Translations under genes and position numbers: made by a program
Origin: Arcuatula senhousia
Taxonomy: Eukaryota > Mollusca > Bivalvia > Mytilida > Mytilidae
Assembly (NCBI GenBank): GCA_963971305.1
Contig: OZ020306.1
Span: 70,963,022-71,027,021 of the forward strand
Direction: 5' to 3'
Length of the DNA stretch: 64,000 nt
In this document: one piece after another, positions 12,469 to 23,400 of the stretch
Layout: each line of letters opens with the position of its first letter
Position numbering within the stretch: position 1 is the stretch's first letter
Notes under the pieces: model-generated
The model's input: only the letters and a program-made list of their open reading frames with translations
What the model was told of the DNA's origin: nothing
Database searches by the model: none

Positions 12469-12819
12469 AAATTTCATCAAAATCGGACAACTTTTACATT
12501 TTGCGCCAAGTTTGCGCCATACGCGCGCAACCAGGAAGTAAATTACAGCATTCATTTTGCATGATAAATCATCACCAGGATGTAAGCTACCATTTTCACT
12601 AAACAGAATCTTTATTACTATTACCGTTTCTGAGCTCACCTGATAACAAGGGTAAACAGCGTTTTGCGCTATTGCGCCAAAACTAATAGGAGTTGGCGCT
12701 CACAGGCATACTCATTTCTATTCCTGGCAGTGCTGAATAAGTGTGCCAAATTTCATAAAGATCGGTCAAGAAACTTTTTGCTCACGAGCGGCAGAAAAAA
12801 AAAAAGAATAATAATTAAA
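12469..12819. repeat. Shared element tail, copy 1
   Basis: About 350 bp repeated at 14014-14360 and 52087-52438. It contains the related phrases AATTTCATCAAAATCGG and AATTTCATAAAGATCGGTCA, a TTGCGC-rich patch, GAGCTCACCTGATAACAAGG, and an ending of CACGAGCGGCAG plus A-run plus AAT. It works as the common 3-prime end of two element types with different bodies. Confidence 0.85.
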
Positions 12820-12824
12820 CGGCT

Positions 12825-12843
12825 GATTGTTCATAGAACAATC
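12825..12843. other. 5-prime hairpin of element E2
   Basis: A perfect 8-bp stem GATTGTTC/GAACAATC with loop ATA, 6 bp after TTAA, matching the geometry of the E1 hairpin. Relative to E1 the two outermost pairs are changed on both sides, so pairing is kept. Confidence 0.83.
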
Positions 12844-12886
12844 AAGAGAACGGTCTTTCCCCCGTTAAGAGCCTAATTGCTGGCAT

Positions 12887-13138
12887 TTGTTTGTTTGTTT
12901 GTTTTGGCTGGTTTTTCAAAAAAAGAGGGGGGGGGGTATTTCATACATGTATGTTATTGCCATACATGTATCTAAAAAGATGGGGGCGGGGACATTAAAG
13001 TTTTTTTTTTCTTTTGTGTGTTTTTTTTTTTGTTTTGTTTTGGTTTTTTTTGTTTCGTTTCATATGTTTATTTCTTTTGTTTTCTTGTTTTAAACAAACA
13101 ACAATCAGTAAATCGCAATGGAAAACGGGGGGGGGGGC
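12887..13138. repeat. Low-complexity stretch in the E2 body
   Basis: Contains (TTTG)n near 12887-12905, a G10 run (12927-12936), an 11-bp perfect inverted repeat ATACATGTATG/CATACATGTAT with a 7-nt loop (12943-12971), long T-runs (13000-13060) and a G11 run (13127-13137). The open frames here are products of low-complexity sequence, not genes. Confidence 0.8.
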
Positions 13139-14013
13139 GAGCGGGGACGAGTGATTTTATTTTATTCATTCAAAACTAGGTGGCGACATCACTTTGTTGA
13201 TCTGGGTATCCTTGGTGTCTCGCGCTTGTTACGTCATTTTTGAATGACTTTACGACTTAGTTTTTAGATTTCTCAGTACAGCGGTAGACTTTGCAGGGTT
13301 AGGACCTATATTGATTTTCCATTCTTTCAACGTATACAGTTAGAATACATGAACGTCACGGATGAGCAAGTTTATAATTGGAATGTGCCTGTTATAGAAA
13401 TGACACGGGAATCTTTTGACAATAGTTTACAACATTTGATGACAGGCAAAAATAATGACATAATTAGTTCATTTTGGATTATTTTAAATAGTTAAGGACG
13501 AATTTAGTGAAAACATTCAATTTTCGAAACAGGAATAACGTTGAATAGTGAAATTTGGAGGAAATTCGTCAGGAATTTGTGTGTTTTACGGGACTGCAGA
13601 AAACTTTAATTTTGAAAAACTCATTAACCAGAGGACATTTTTGTAAACGGGGACTTTTAGTGCATACATTTGGCTAGGATATCAGCTAGTTTTGACAGCA
13701 TTTTGGCACTTCCGGTGCATTTGACAAAAGTACAAAGAGGGGTCAAGTTACGTTTTTTGAAATTTCGAAAAAATAGAAAAAAAATTTGTATAAAAACAAA
13801 TAATGCGACCCGGCTGGAATGTTTGACAGATTTCAGTCGGGCACATTTTTACGGAGAGGGGGCACCAAAAATTTCCACACGGAAAAGTTTATTTTTGGCT
13901 AAATTAGCGATTTTTGAGTAAAAACCAGAAAGGGGCGTAACTTCAAAACGGGGCCAGGTACAGACTTTATTTTTAGCTACAACGCGAGAGCTCATTATTC
14001 TCAGCAACTGTGC
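13139..14013. other. Unrecognised unique part of the E2 body
   Basis: About 870 bp seen nowhere else in the window. It is AT-rich, with no long open frame (longest 83 codons at 13670-13921), no recognisable domain, no RNA gene and no internal tandem repeat that I can see. It contains TTACGTCATTTTTGAATGA near 13228, which includes the core TACGTCA of a CRE-like site, but nothing else supports a promoter. Confidence 0.5.
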
Positions 14014-14360
14014 AAAATTTCATCAAAATCGGACAACATTGACATTTTGCGCCAAGTTTGCGCCATACGCGCGCAACCAGGAAGTAAATTACAGCATTGT
14101 TTTTGCATGATAAATCATCACCAGGATGTAAGCTACCATTTTCACTAAACAGAATCTTAATAACTATTACCGTTTCTGAGCTCACCTGATAACAAGGGTA
14201 AACAGCGTTTTGCGCTATTGCGCCGAAACTAAAAGGAGTTGGCGCTCACAGGCATACTCATTTCTATTCCTGGCAGTGCTGAATAAGTGTGCCAAATTTC
14301 ATTAAGATCGGTCAAGAAACTTTTTGCTCACGAGCGGCAGAAAAAAAAAAAGAATAATAA
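14014..14360. repeat. Shared element tail, copy 2
   Basis: The 3-prime part of element E2, nearly identical to 12469-12819. The two form direct repeats about 1545 bp apart that flank the E2-specific body, so deletion by recombination between them would yield the E1-only state. Confidence 0.85.
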
Positions 14361-14474
14361 TAATAATAGGCCTAACGAATACAATAAGGTCTTTCCTACG
14401 GAAGGAAAGACCTTAATAATAATAGGCCTAACGAATACAATAAGGTCTTTCCTACGGAAGGGAAAGACCTTAAT
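14359..14474. repeat. Two tandem AAT-plus-hairpin cassettes at the E2 end
   Basis: Two copies of (AAT)n-AGGCCTAACGAATACAAT followed by a hairpin. Hairpin one (14386-14414) is a perfect 12-bp stem, arms AAGGTCTTTCCT and AGGAAAGACCTT, loop ACGGA. Hairpin two (14442-14471) has one extra G. The monomer hairpin (14496-14528) continues the series, giving three related hairpins at 56- and 54-bp steps. The insertion at 51523-52496 has only one such cassette before the monomer hairpin. Confidence 0.85.
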
Positions 14475-17400
14475 AATAATCAGAAGAATTGCTAGAAGGT
14501 CTTTACGACCGTAGTCGTGAAAGACCTTAATAAGGACCGGTCGACATTTTTTCATCTGATTTTGACTAAAAATGATTAAAAGTAGTACAATTAACATGTT
14601 TTGACCACTTTTAGTGAAAAAATGTCAAATTTCACATTTTTGGGTAAAAGGGGGGATAAATTTTCATTTTTTTCATTTTTTATATCTGAGACCCTTAAAT
14701 AGTAAAAAAGTGTTGGAAAAGTGTCATTAAGTTGATTTGACCTTGAAAAGTCAGTCAAGGTCATACGGTTACTCCGTACCTAACACCGGTGTAAATTTCT
14801 TAAAAATCCATTCGCGTCAAATAATTTAGCAATTTTTTGTCATTTTTTGGTTTAAATAGGTAGATTAGACATTGGACAACTGTTTAGCACTAAAAAAACC
14901 TGACTCAAATATGGAAAAGTATGTGAAAAATAGATCATAATCTGTAGTTAACCTTGAAATTGCATTTTGAGCAATTTATTATGTCGCGACACTTTTCGAC
15001 TCTTAAAATCATTAACAGGAAGTGGTTTAACATTTATGAAATGGTTCCATAAAGCACCTTTATTAGTCCCTCATCACTTTGCATGCCTTACTTTTTCTAT
15101 TTGTATTGTAGTTTAGGAGGAGATGTACCAACAAACTTTATGGTGTAAGGGGAGATAACTCCGTAACTATAAATAGTTTCGCTTAACGGACTAAATTTGA
15201 AATTTGTTTTTCATGACCGATATACTACCTTAAGTATTGAAATGATATGTCGCGAAACAAAAAAGTAGAATTTGTGGCGGATGAATAATAATAATAATAA
15301 TAATCAGAAGAATTGCTAGAAGGTCTTTACGACCGTAGTCGTGAAAGACCTTAATAAGGACCGGTCGACATTTTTTCATCTGATTTTGACTAAAAATGAT
15401 TAAAAGTAGTACAATTAACATGTTTTGACCACTTTTAGTGAAAAAATGTCAAATTTCACATTTTTGGGTAAAAGGGGGGATAAATTTTCATTTTTTTCAT
15501 TTTTTATATCTGAGACCCTTAAATAGTAAAAAAGTGTTGGAAAAGTGTCATTAAGTTGATTTGACCTTGAAAAGTCAGTCAAGGTCATACGGTTACTCCG
15601 TACCTAACACCGGTGTAAATTTCTTAAAAATCCATTCGCGTCAAATAATTTAGCAATTTTTTGTCATTTTTTGGTTTAAATAGGTAGATTAGACATTGGA
15701 CAACTGTTTAGCACTAAAAAAACCTGACTCAAATATGGAAAAGTATGTGAAAAATAGATCATAATCTGTAGTTAACCTTGAAATTGCATTTTGAGCAATT
15801 TATTATGTCGCGACACTTTTCGACTCTTAAAATCATTAACAGGAAGTGGTTTAACATTTATGAAATGGTTCCATAAAGCACCTTTATTAGTCCCTCATCA
15901 CTTTGCATGCCTTACTTTTTCTATTTGTATTGTAGTTTAGGAGGAGATGTACCAACAAACTTTATGGTGTAAGGGGAGATAACTCCGTAACTATAAATAG
16001 TTTCGCTTAACGGACTAAATTTGAAATTTGTTTTTCATGACCGATATACTACCTTAAGTATTGAAATGATATGTCGCGAAACAAAAAAGTAGAATTTGTG
16101 GCGGATGAATAATAATAATAATAATAATCAGAAGAATTGCTAGAAGGTCTTTACGACCGTAGTCGTGAAAGACCTTAATAAGGACCGGTCGACATTTTTT
16201 CATCTGATTTTGACTAAAAATGATTAAAAGTAGTACAATTAACATGTTTTGACCACTTTTAGTGAAAAAATGTCAAATTTCACATTTTTGGGTAAAAGGG
16301 GGGATAAATTTTCATTTTTTTCATTTTTTATATCTGAGACCCTTAAATAGTAAAAAAGTGTTGGAAAAGTGTCATTAAGTTGATTTGACCTTGAAAAGTC
16401 AGTCAAGGTCATACGGTTACTCCGTACCTAACACCGGTGTAAATTTCTTAAAAATCCATTCGCGTCAAATAATTTAGCAATTTTTTGTCATTTTTTGGTT
16501 TAAATAGGTAGATTAGACATTGGACAACTGTTTAGCACTAAAAAAACCTGACTCAAATATGGAAAAGTATGTGAAAAATAGATCATAATCTGTAGTTAAC
16601 CTTGAAATTGCATTTTGAGCAATTTATTATGTCGCGACACTTTTCGACTCTTAAAATCATTAACAGGAAGTGGTTTAACATTTATGAAATGGTTCCATAA
16701 AGCACCTTTATTAGTCCCTCATCACTTTGCATGCCTTACTTTTTCTATTTGTATTGTAGTTTAGGAGGAGATGTACCAACAAACTTTATGGTGTAAGGGG
16801 AGATAACTCCGTAACTATAAATAGTTTCGCTTAACGGACTAAATTTGAAATTTGTTTTTCATGACCGATATACTACCTTAAGTATTGAAATGATATGTCG
16901 CGAAACAAAAAAGTAGAATTTGTGGCGGATGAATAATAATAATAATAATAATCAGAAGAATTGCTAGAAGGTCTTTACGACTGTAGTCGTGAAAGACCTT
17001 AATAAGGACCGGTCGACATTTTTTCATCTGATTTTGACTAAAAATGATTAAAAGTAGTACAATTAACATGTTTTGACCACTTTTAGTGAAAAAATGTCAA
17101 ATTTCACATTTTTGGGTAAAAGGGGGGATAAATTTTCATTTTTTTCATTTTTTATATCTGAGACCCTTAAATAGTAAAAAAGTGTTGGAAAAGTGTCATT
17201 AAGTTGATTTGACCTTGAAAAGTCAGTCAAGGTCATACGGTTACTCCGTACCTAACACCGGTGTAAATTTCTTAAAAATCCATTCGCGTCAAATAATTTA
17301 GCAATTTTTTGTCATTTTTTGGTTTAAATAGGTAGATTAGACATTGGACAACTGTTTAGCACTAAAAAAACCTGACTCAAATATGGAAAAGTATGTGAAA

Positions 17401-20400
17401 AATAGATCATAATCTGTAGTTAACCTTGAAATTGCATTTTGAGCAATTTATTATGTCGCGACACTTTTCGACTCTTAAAATCATTAACAGGAAGTGGTTT
17501 AACATTTATGAAATGGTTCCATAAAGCACCTTTATTAGTCCCTCATCACTTTGCATGCCTTACTTTTTCTATTTGTATTGTAGTTTAGGAGGAGATGTAC
17601 CAACAAACTTTATGGTGTAAGGGGAGATAACTCCGTAACTATAAATAGTTTCGCTTAACGGACTAAATTTGAAATTTGTTTTTCATGACCGATATACTAC
17701 CTTAAGTATTGAAATGATATGTCGCGAAACAAAAAAGTAGAATTTGTGGCGGATGAATAATAATAATAATAATAATCAGAAGAATTGCTAGAAGGTCTTT
17801 ACGACCGTAGTCGTGAAAGACCTTAATAAGGACCGGTCGACATTTTTTCATCTGATTTTGACTAAAAATGATTAAAAGTAGTACAATTAACATGTTTTGA
17901 CCACTTTTAGTGAAAAAATGTCAAATTTCACATTTTTGGGTAAAAGGGGGGATAAATTTTCATTTTTTTCATTTTTTATATCTGAGACCCTTAAATAGTA
18001 AAAAAGTGTTGGAAAAGTGTCATTAAGTTGATTTGACCTTGAAAAGTCAGTCAAGGTCATACGGTTACTCCGTACCTAACACCGGTGTAAATTTCTTAAA
18101 AATCCATTCGCGTCAAATAATTTAGCAATTTTTTGTCATTTTTTGGTTTAAATAGGTAGATTAGACATTGGACAACTGTTTAGCACAAAAAAAACCTGAC
18201 TCAAATATGGAAAAGTATGTGAAAAATAGATCATAATCTGTAGTTAACCTTGAAATTGCATTTTGAGCAATTTATTATGTCGCGACACTTTTCGACTCTT
18301 AAAATCATTAACAGGAAGTGGTTTAACATTTATGAAATGGTTCCATAAAGCACCTTTATTAGTCCCTCATCACTTTGCATGCCTTACTTTTTCTATTTGT
18401 ATTGTAGTTTAGGAGGAGATGTACCAACAAACTTTATGGTGTAAGGGGAGATAACTCCGTAACTATAAATAGTTTCGCTTAACGGACTAAATTTGAAATT
18501 TGTTTTTCATGACCGATATACTACCTTAAGTATTGAAATGATATGTCGCGAAACAAAAAAGTAGAATTTGTGGCGGATGAATAATAATAATAATAATAAT
18601 CAGAAGAATTGCTAGAAGGTCTTTACGACCGTAGTCGTGAAAGACCTTAATAAGGACCGGTCGACATTTTTTCATCTGATTTTGACTAAAAATGATTAAA
18701 AGTAGTACAATTAACATGTTTTGACCACTTTTAGTGAAAAAATGTCAAATTTCACATTTTTGGGTAAAAGGGGGGATAAATTTTCATTTTTTTCATTTTT
18801 TATATCTGAGACCCTTAAATAGTAAAAAAGTGTTGGAAAAGTGTCATTAAGTTGATTTGACCTTGAAAAGTCAGTCAAGGTCATACGGTTACTCCGTACC
18901 TAACACCGGTGTAAATTTCTTAAAAATCCATTCGCGTCAAATAATTTAGCAATTTTTTGTCATTTTTTGGTTTAAATAGGTAGATTAGACATTGGACAAC
19001 TGTTTAGCACTAAAAAAACCTGACTCAAATATGGAAAAGTATGTGAAAAATAGATCATAATCTGTAGTTAACCTTGAAATTGCATTTTGAGCAATTTATT
19101 ATGTCGCGACACTTTTCGACTCTTAAAATCATTAACAGGAAGTGGTTTAACATTTATGAAATGGTTCCATAAAGCACCTTTATTAGTCCCTCATCACTTT
19201 GCATGCCTTACTTTTTCTATTTGTATTGTAGTTTAGGAGGAGATGTACCAACAAACTTTATGGTGTAAGGGGAGATAACTCCGTAACTATAAATAGTTTC
19301 GCTTAACGGACTAAATTTGAAATTTGTTTTTCATGACCGATATACTACCTTAAGTATTGAAATGATATGTCGCGAAACAAAAAAGTAGAATTTGTGGCGG
19401 ATGAATAATAATAATAATAATAATCAGAAGAATTGCTAGAAGGTCTTTACGACCGTAGTCGTGAAAGACCTTAATAAGGACCGGTCGACATTTTTTCATC
19501 TGATTTTGACTAAAAATGATTAAAAGTAGTACAATTAACATGTTTTGACCACTTTTAGTGAAAAAATGTCAAATTTCACATTTTTGGGTAAAAGGGGGGA
19601 TAAATTTTCATTTTTTTCATTTTTTATATCTGAGACCCTTAAATAGTAAAAAAGTGTTGGAAAAGTGTCATTAAGTTGATTTGACCTTGAAAAGTCAGTC
19701 AAGGTCATACGGTTACTCCGTACCTAACACCGGTGTAAATTTCTTAAAAATCCATTCGCGTCAAATAATTTAGCAATTTTTTGTCATTTTTTGGTTTAAA
19801 TAGGTAGATTAGACATTGGACAACTGTTTAGCACTAAAAAAACCTGACTCAAATATGGAAAAGTATGTGAAAAATAGATCATAATCTGTAGTTAACCTTG
19901 AAATTGCATTTTGAGCAATTTATTATGTCGCGACACTTTTCGACTCTTAAAATCATTAACAGGAAGTGGTTTAACATTTATGAAATGGTTCCATAAAGCA
20001 CCTTTATTAGTCCCTCATCACTTTGCATGCCTTACTTTTTCTATTTGTATTGTAGTTTAGGAGGAGATGTACCAACAAACTTTATGGTGTAAGGGGAGAT
20101 AACTCCGTAACTATAAATAGTTTCGCTTAACGGACTAAATTTGAAATTTGTTTTTCATGACCGATATACTACCTTAAGTATTGAAATGATATGTCGCGAA
20201 ACAAAAAAGTAGAATTTGTGGCGGATGAATAATAATAATAATAATAATCAGAAGAATTGCTAGAAGGTCTTTACGACCGTAGTCGTGAAAGACCTTAATA
20301 AGGACCGGTCGACATTTTTTCATCTGATTTTGACTAAAAATGATTAAAAGTAGTACAATTAACATGTTTTGACCACTTTTAGTGAAAAAATGTCAAATTT

Positions 20401-23400
20401 CACATTTTTGGGTAAAAGGGGGGATAAATTTTCATTTTTTTCATTTTTTATATCTGAGACCCTTAAATAGTAAAAAAGTGTTGGAAAAGTGTCATTAAGT
20501 TGATTTGACCTTGAAAAGTCAGTCAAGGTCATACGGTTACTCCGTACCTAACACCGGTGTAAATTTCTTAAAAATCCATTCGCGTCAAATAATTTAGCAA
20601 TTTTTTGTCATTTTTTGGTTTAAATAGGTAGATTAGACATTGGACAACTGTTTAGCACAAAAAAAACCTGACTCAAATATGGAAAAGTATGTGAAAAATA
20701 GATCATAATCTGTAGTTAACCTTGAAATTGCATTTTGAGCAATTTATTATGTCGCGACACTTTTCGACTCTTAAAATCATTAACAGGAAGTGGTTTAACA
20801 TTTATGAAATGGTTCCATAAAGCACCTTTATTAGTCCCTCATCACTTTGCATGCCTTACTTTTTCTATTTGTATTGTAGTTTAGGAGGAGATGTACCAAC
20901 AAACTTTATGGTGTAAGGGGAGATAACTCCGTAACTATAAATAGTTTCGCTTAACGGACTAAATTTGAAATTTGTTTTTCATGACCGATATACTACCTTA
21001 AGTATTGAAATGATATGTCGCGAAACAAAAAAGTAGAATTTGTGGCGGATGAATAATAATAATAATAATAATCAGAAGAATTGCTAGAAGGTCTTTACGA
21101 CCGTAGTCGTGAAAGACCTTAATAAGGACCGGTCGACATTTTTTCATCTGATTTTGACTAAAAATGATTAAAAGTAGTACAATTAACATGTTTTGACCAC
21201 TTTTAGTGAAAAAATGTCAAATTTCACATTTTTGGGTAAAAGGGGGGATAAATTTTCATTTTTTTCATTTTTTATATCTGAGACCCTTAAATAGTAAAAA
21301 AGTGTTGGAAAAGTGTCATTAAGTTGATTTGACCTTGAAAAGTCAGTCAAGGTCATACGGTTACTCCGTACCTAACACCGGTGTAAATTTCTTAAAAATC
21401 CATTCGCGTCAAATAATTTAGCAATTTTTTGTCATTTTTTGGTTTAAATAGGTAGATTAGACATTGGACAACTGTTTAGCACTAAAAAAACCTGACTCAA
21501 ATATGGAAAAGTATGTGAAAAATAGATCATAATCTGTAGTTAACCTTGAAATTGCATTTTGAGCAATTTATTATGTCGCGACACTTTTCGACTCTTAAAA
21601 TCATTAACAGGAAGTGGTTTAACATTTATGAAATGGTTCCATAAAGCACCTTTATTAGTCCCTCATCACTTTGCATGCCTTACTTTTTCTATTTGTATTG
21701 TAGTTTAGGAGGAGATGTACCAACAAACTTTATGGTGTAAGGGGAGATAACTCCGTAACTATAAATAGTTTCGCTTAACGGACTAAATTTGAAATTTGTT
21801 TTTCATGACCGATATACTACCTTAAGTATTGAAATGATATGTCGCGAAACAAAAAAGTAGAATTTGTGGCGGATGAATAATAATAATAATAATAATCAGA
21901 AGAATTGCTAGAAGGTCTTTACGACCGTAGTCGTGAAAGACCTTAATAAGGACCGGTCGACATTTTTTCATCTGATTTTGACTAAAAATGATTAAAAGTA
22001 GTACAATTAACATGTTTTGACCACTTTTAGTGAAAAAATGTCAAATTTCACATTTTTGGGTAAAAGGGGGGATAAATTTTCATTTTTTTCATTTTTTATA
22101 TCTGAGACCCTTAAATAGTAAAAAAGTGTTGGAAAAGTGTCATTAAGTTGATTTGACCTTGAAAAGTCAGTCAAGGTCATACGGTTACTCTGTACCTAAC
22201 ACCGGTGTAAATTTCTTAAAAATCCATTCGCGTCAAATAATTTAGCAATTTTTTGTCATTTTTTGGTTTAAATAGGTAGATTAGACATTGGACAACTGTT
22301 TAGCACTAAAAAAACCTGACTCAAATATGGAAAAGTATGTGAAAAATAGATCATAATCTGTAGTTAACCTTGAAATTGCATTTTGAGCAATTTATTATGT
22401 CGCGACACTTTTCGACTCTTAAAATCATTAACAGGAAGTGGTTTAACATTTATGAAATGGTTCCATAAAGCACCTTTATTAGTCCCTCATCACTTTGCAT
22501 GCCTTACTTTTTCTATTTGTATTGTAGTTTAGGAGGAGATGTACCAACAAACTTTATGGTGTAAGGGGAGATAACTCCGTAACTATAAATAGTTTCGCTT
22601 AACGGACTAAATTTGAAATTTGTTTTTCATGACCGATATACTACCTTAAGTATTGAAATGATATGTCGCGAAACAAAAAAGTAGAATTTGTGGCGGATGA
22701 ATAATAATAATAATAATAATCAGAAGAATTGCTAGAAGGTCTTTACGACCGTAGTCGTGAAAGACCTTAATAAGGACCGGTCGACATTTTTTCATCTGAT
22801 TTTGACTAAAAATGATTAAAAGTAGTACAATTAACATGTTTTGACCACTTTTAGTGAAAAAATGTCAAATTTCACATTTTTGGGTAAAAGGGGGGATAAA
22901 TTTTCATTTTTTTCATTTTTTATATCTGAGACCCTTAAATAGTAAAAAAGTGTTGGAAAAGTGTCATTAAGTTGATTTGACCTTGAAAAGTCAGTCAAGG
23001 TCATACGGTTACTCCGTACCTAACACCGGTGTAAATTTCTTAAAAATCCATTCGCGTCAAATAATTTAGCAATTTTTTGTCATTTTTTGGTTTAAATAGG
23101 TAGATTAGACATTGGACAACTGTTTAGCACTAAAAAAACCTGACTCAAATATGGAAAAGTATGTGAAAAATAGATCATAATCTGTAGTTAACCTTGAAAT
23201 TGCATTTTGAGCAATTTATTATGTCGCGACACTTTTCGACTCTTAAAATCATTAACAGGAAGTGGTTTAACATTTATGAAATGGTTCCATAAAGCACCTT
23301 TATTAGTCCCTCATCACTTTGCATGCCTTACTTTTTCTATTTGTATTGTAGTTTAGGAGGAGATGTACCAACAAACTTTATGGTGTAAGGGGAGATAACT

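Larger units (their letters stand above)
11898..12814. mobile_element. Element E1 copy 1, non-autonomous repeat in the AAT tract
   Basis: A non-coding element beginning at AAT-TAAAGTGAC. It has a terminal-type hairpin ATTTGTTC-CGA-GAACAAAT (11907-11925), then GGTCTTTCCC (11930-11939), an (AT)n tract near 12000, and tandem core segments marked by TCGGCCG or ACGGCCG at 12084, 12241 and 12384 (spacing 157 and 143 bp). A tail of about 340 bp follows, ending in GCGGCAG, an A-run and AAT triplets. A second copy lies at 51523-52496 in the same site of another monomer. The tandem core of about 150 bp plus a microsatellite resembles bivalve pearl elements and Helentron-type non-autonomous elements; that classification is uncertain. 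The open frame of 131 codons at 12146-12541 has no recognisable domain and overlaps the repeated core. Confidence 0.8.
12815..14360. mobile_element. Element E2, nested in the AAT tail of E1
   Basis: Begins with TTAAACGGCT, a hairpin GATTGTTC-ATA-GAACAATC (12825-12843), then GGTCTTTCCC (12852-12861). This is the same layout as E1 with different sequence. Its body of about 1.1 kb (12865-13990) is unlike E1: (TTTG)n, T-rich stretches, G-runs of 10 and 11, then mixed unique sequence. Its last roughly 340 bp (14014-14360) repeat the E1 tail (12469-12819) almost exactly and end in the A-run and AAT triplets. It is best read as a second element inserted in the AAT tail of the first. A frame of 83 codons at 13670-13921 shows no recognisable domain. 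Confidence 0.72.
11448..14848. repeat. Type A monomer split by a 2577-bp compound insertion
   Basis: The monomer runs to 11897, is interrupted in its AAT tract, and resumes at about 14475 with AATAATCAGAAG. Its total of 3401 bp equals 824 plus 2577, so the host copy is intact and lost no sequence apart from a small change in AAT number. Confidence 0.93.

Noticed and set aside
12146..12541. 131-codon open frame in element E1
   Set aside because: It spans diverged tandem core segments, has no domain, and the corresponding frame in the second E1 copy is broken into shorter overlapping frames.
12469..12819. The shared tail with A-run and AAT end as a SINE derived from tRNA
   Set aside because: I see no A and B box pair of a polymerase III promoter upstream and no tRNA-like fold; the terminal hairpins fit a DNA element better, though this is not settled.
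13670..13921. 83-codon open frame in the E2 body
   Set aside because: Single occurrence, no domain, no codon signal, and flanked by low-complexity sequence.
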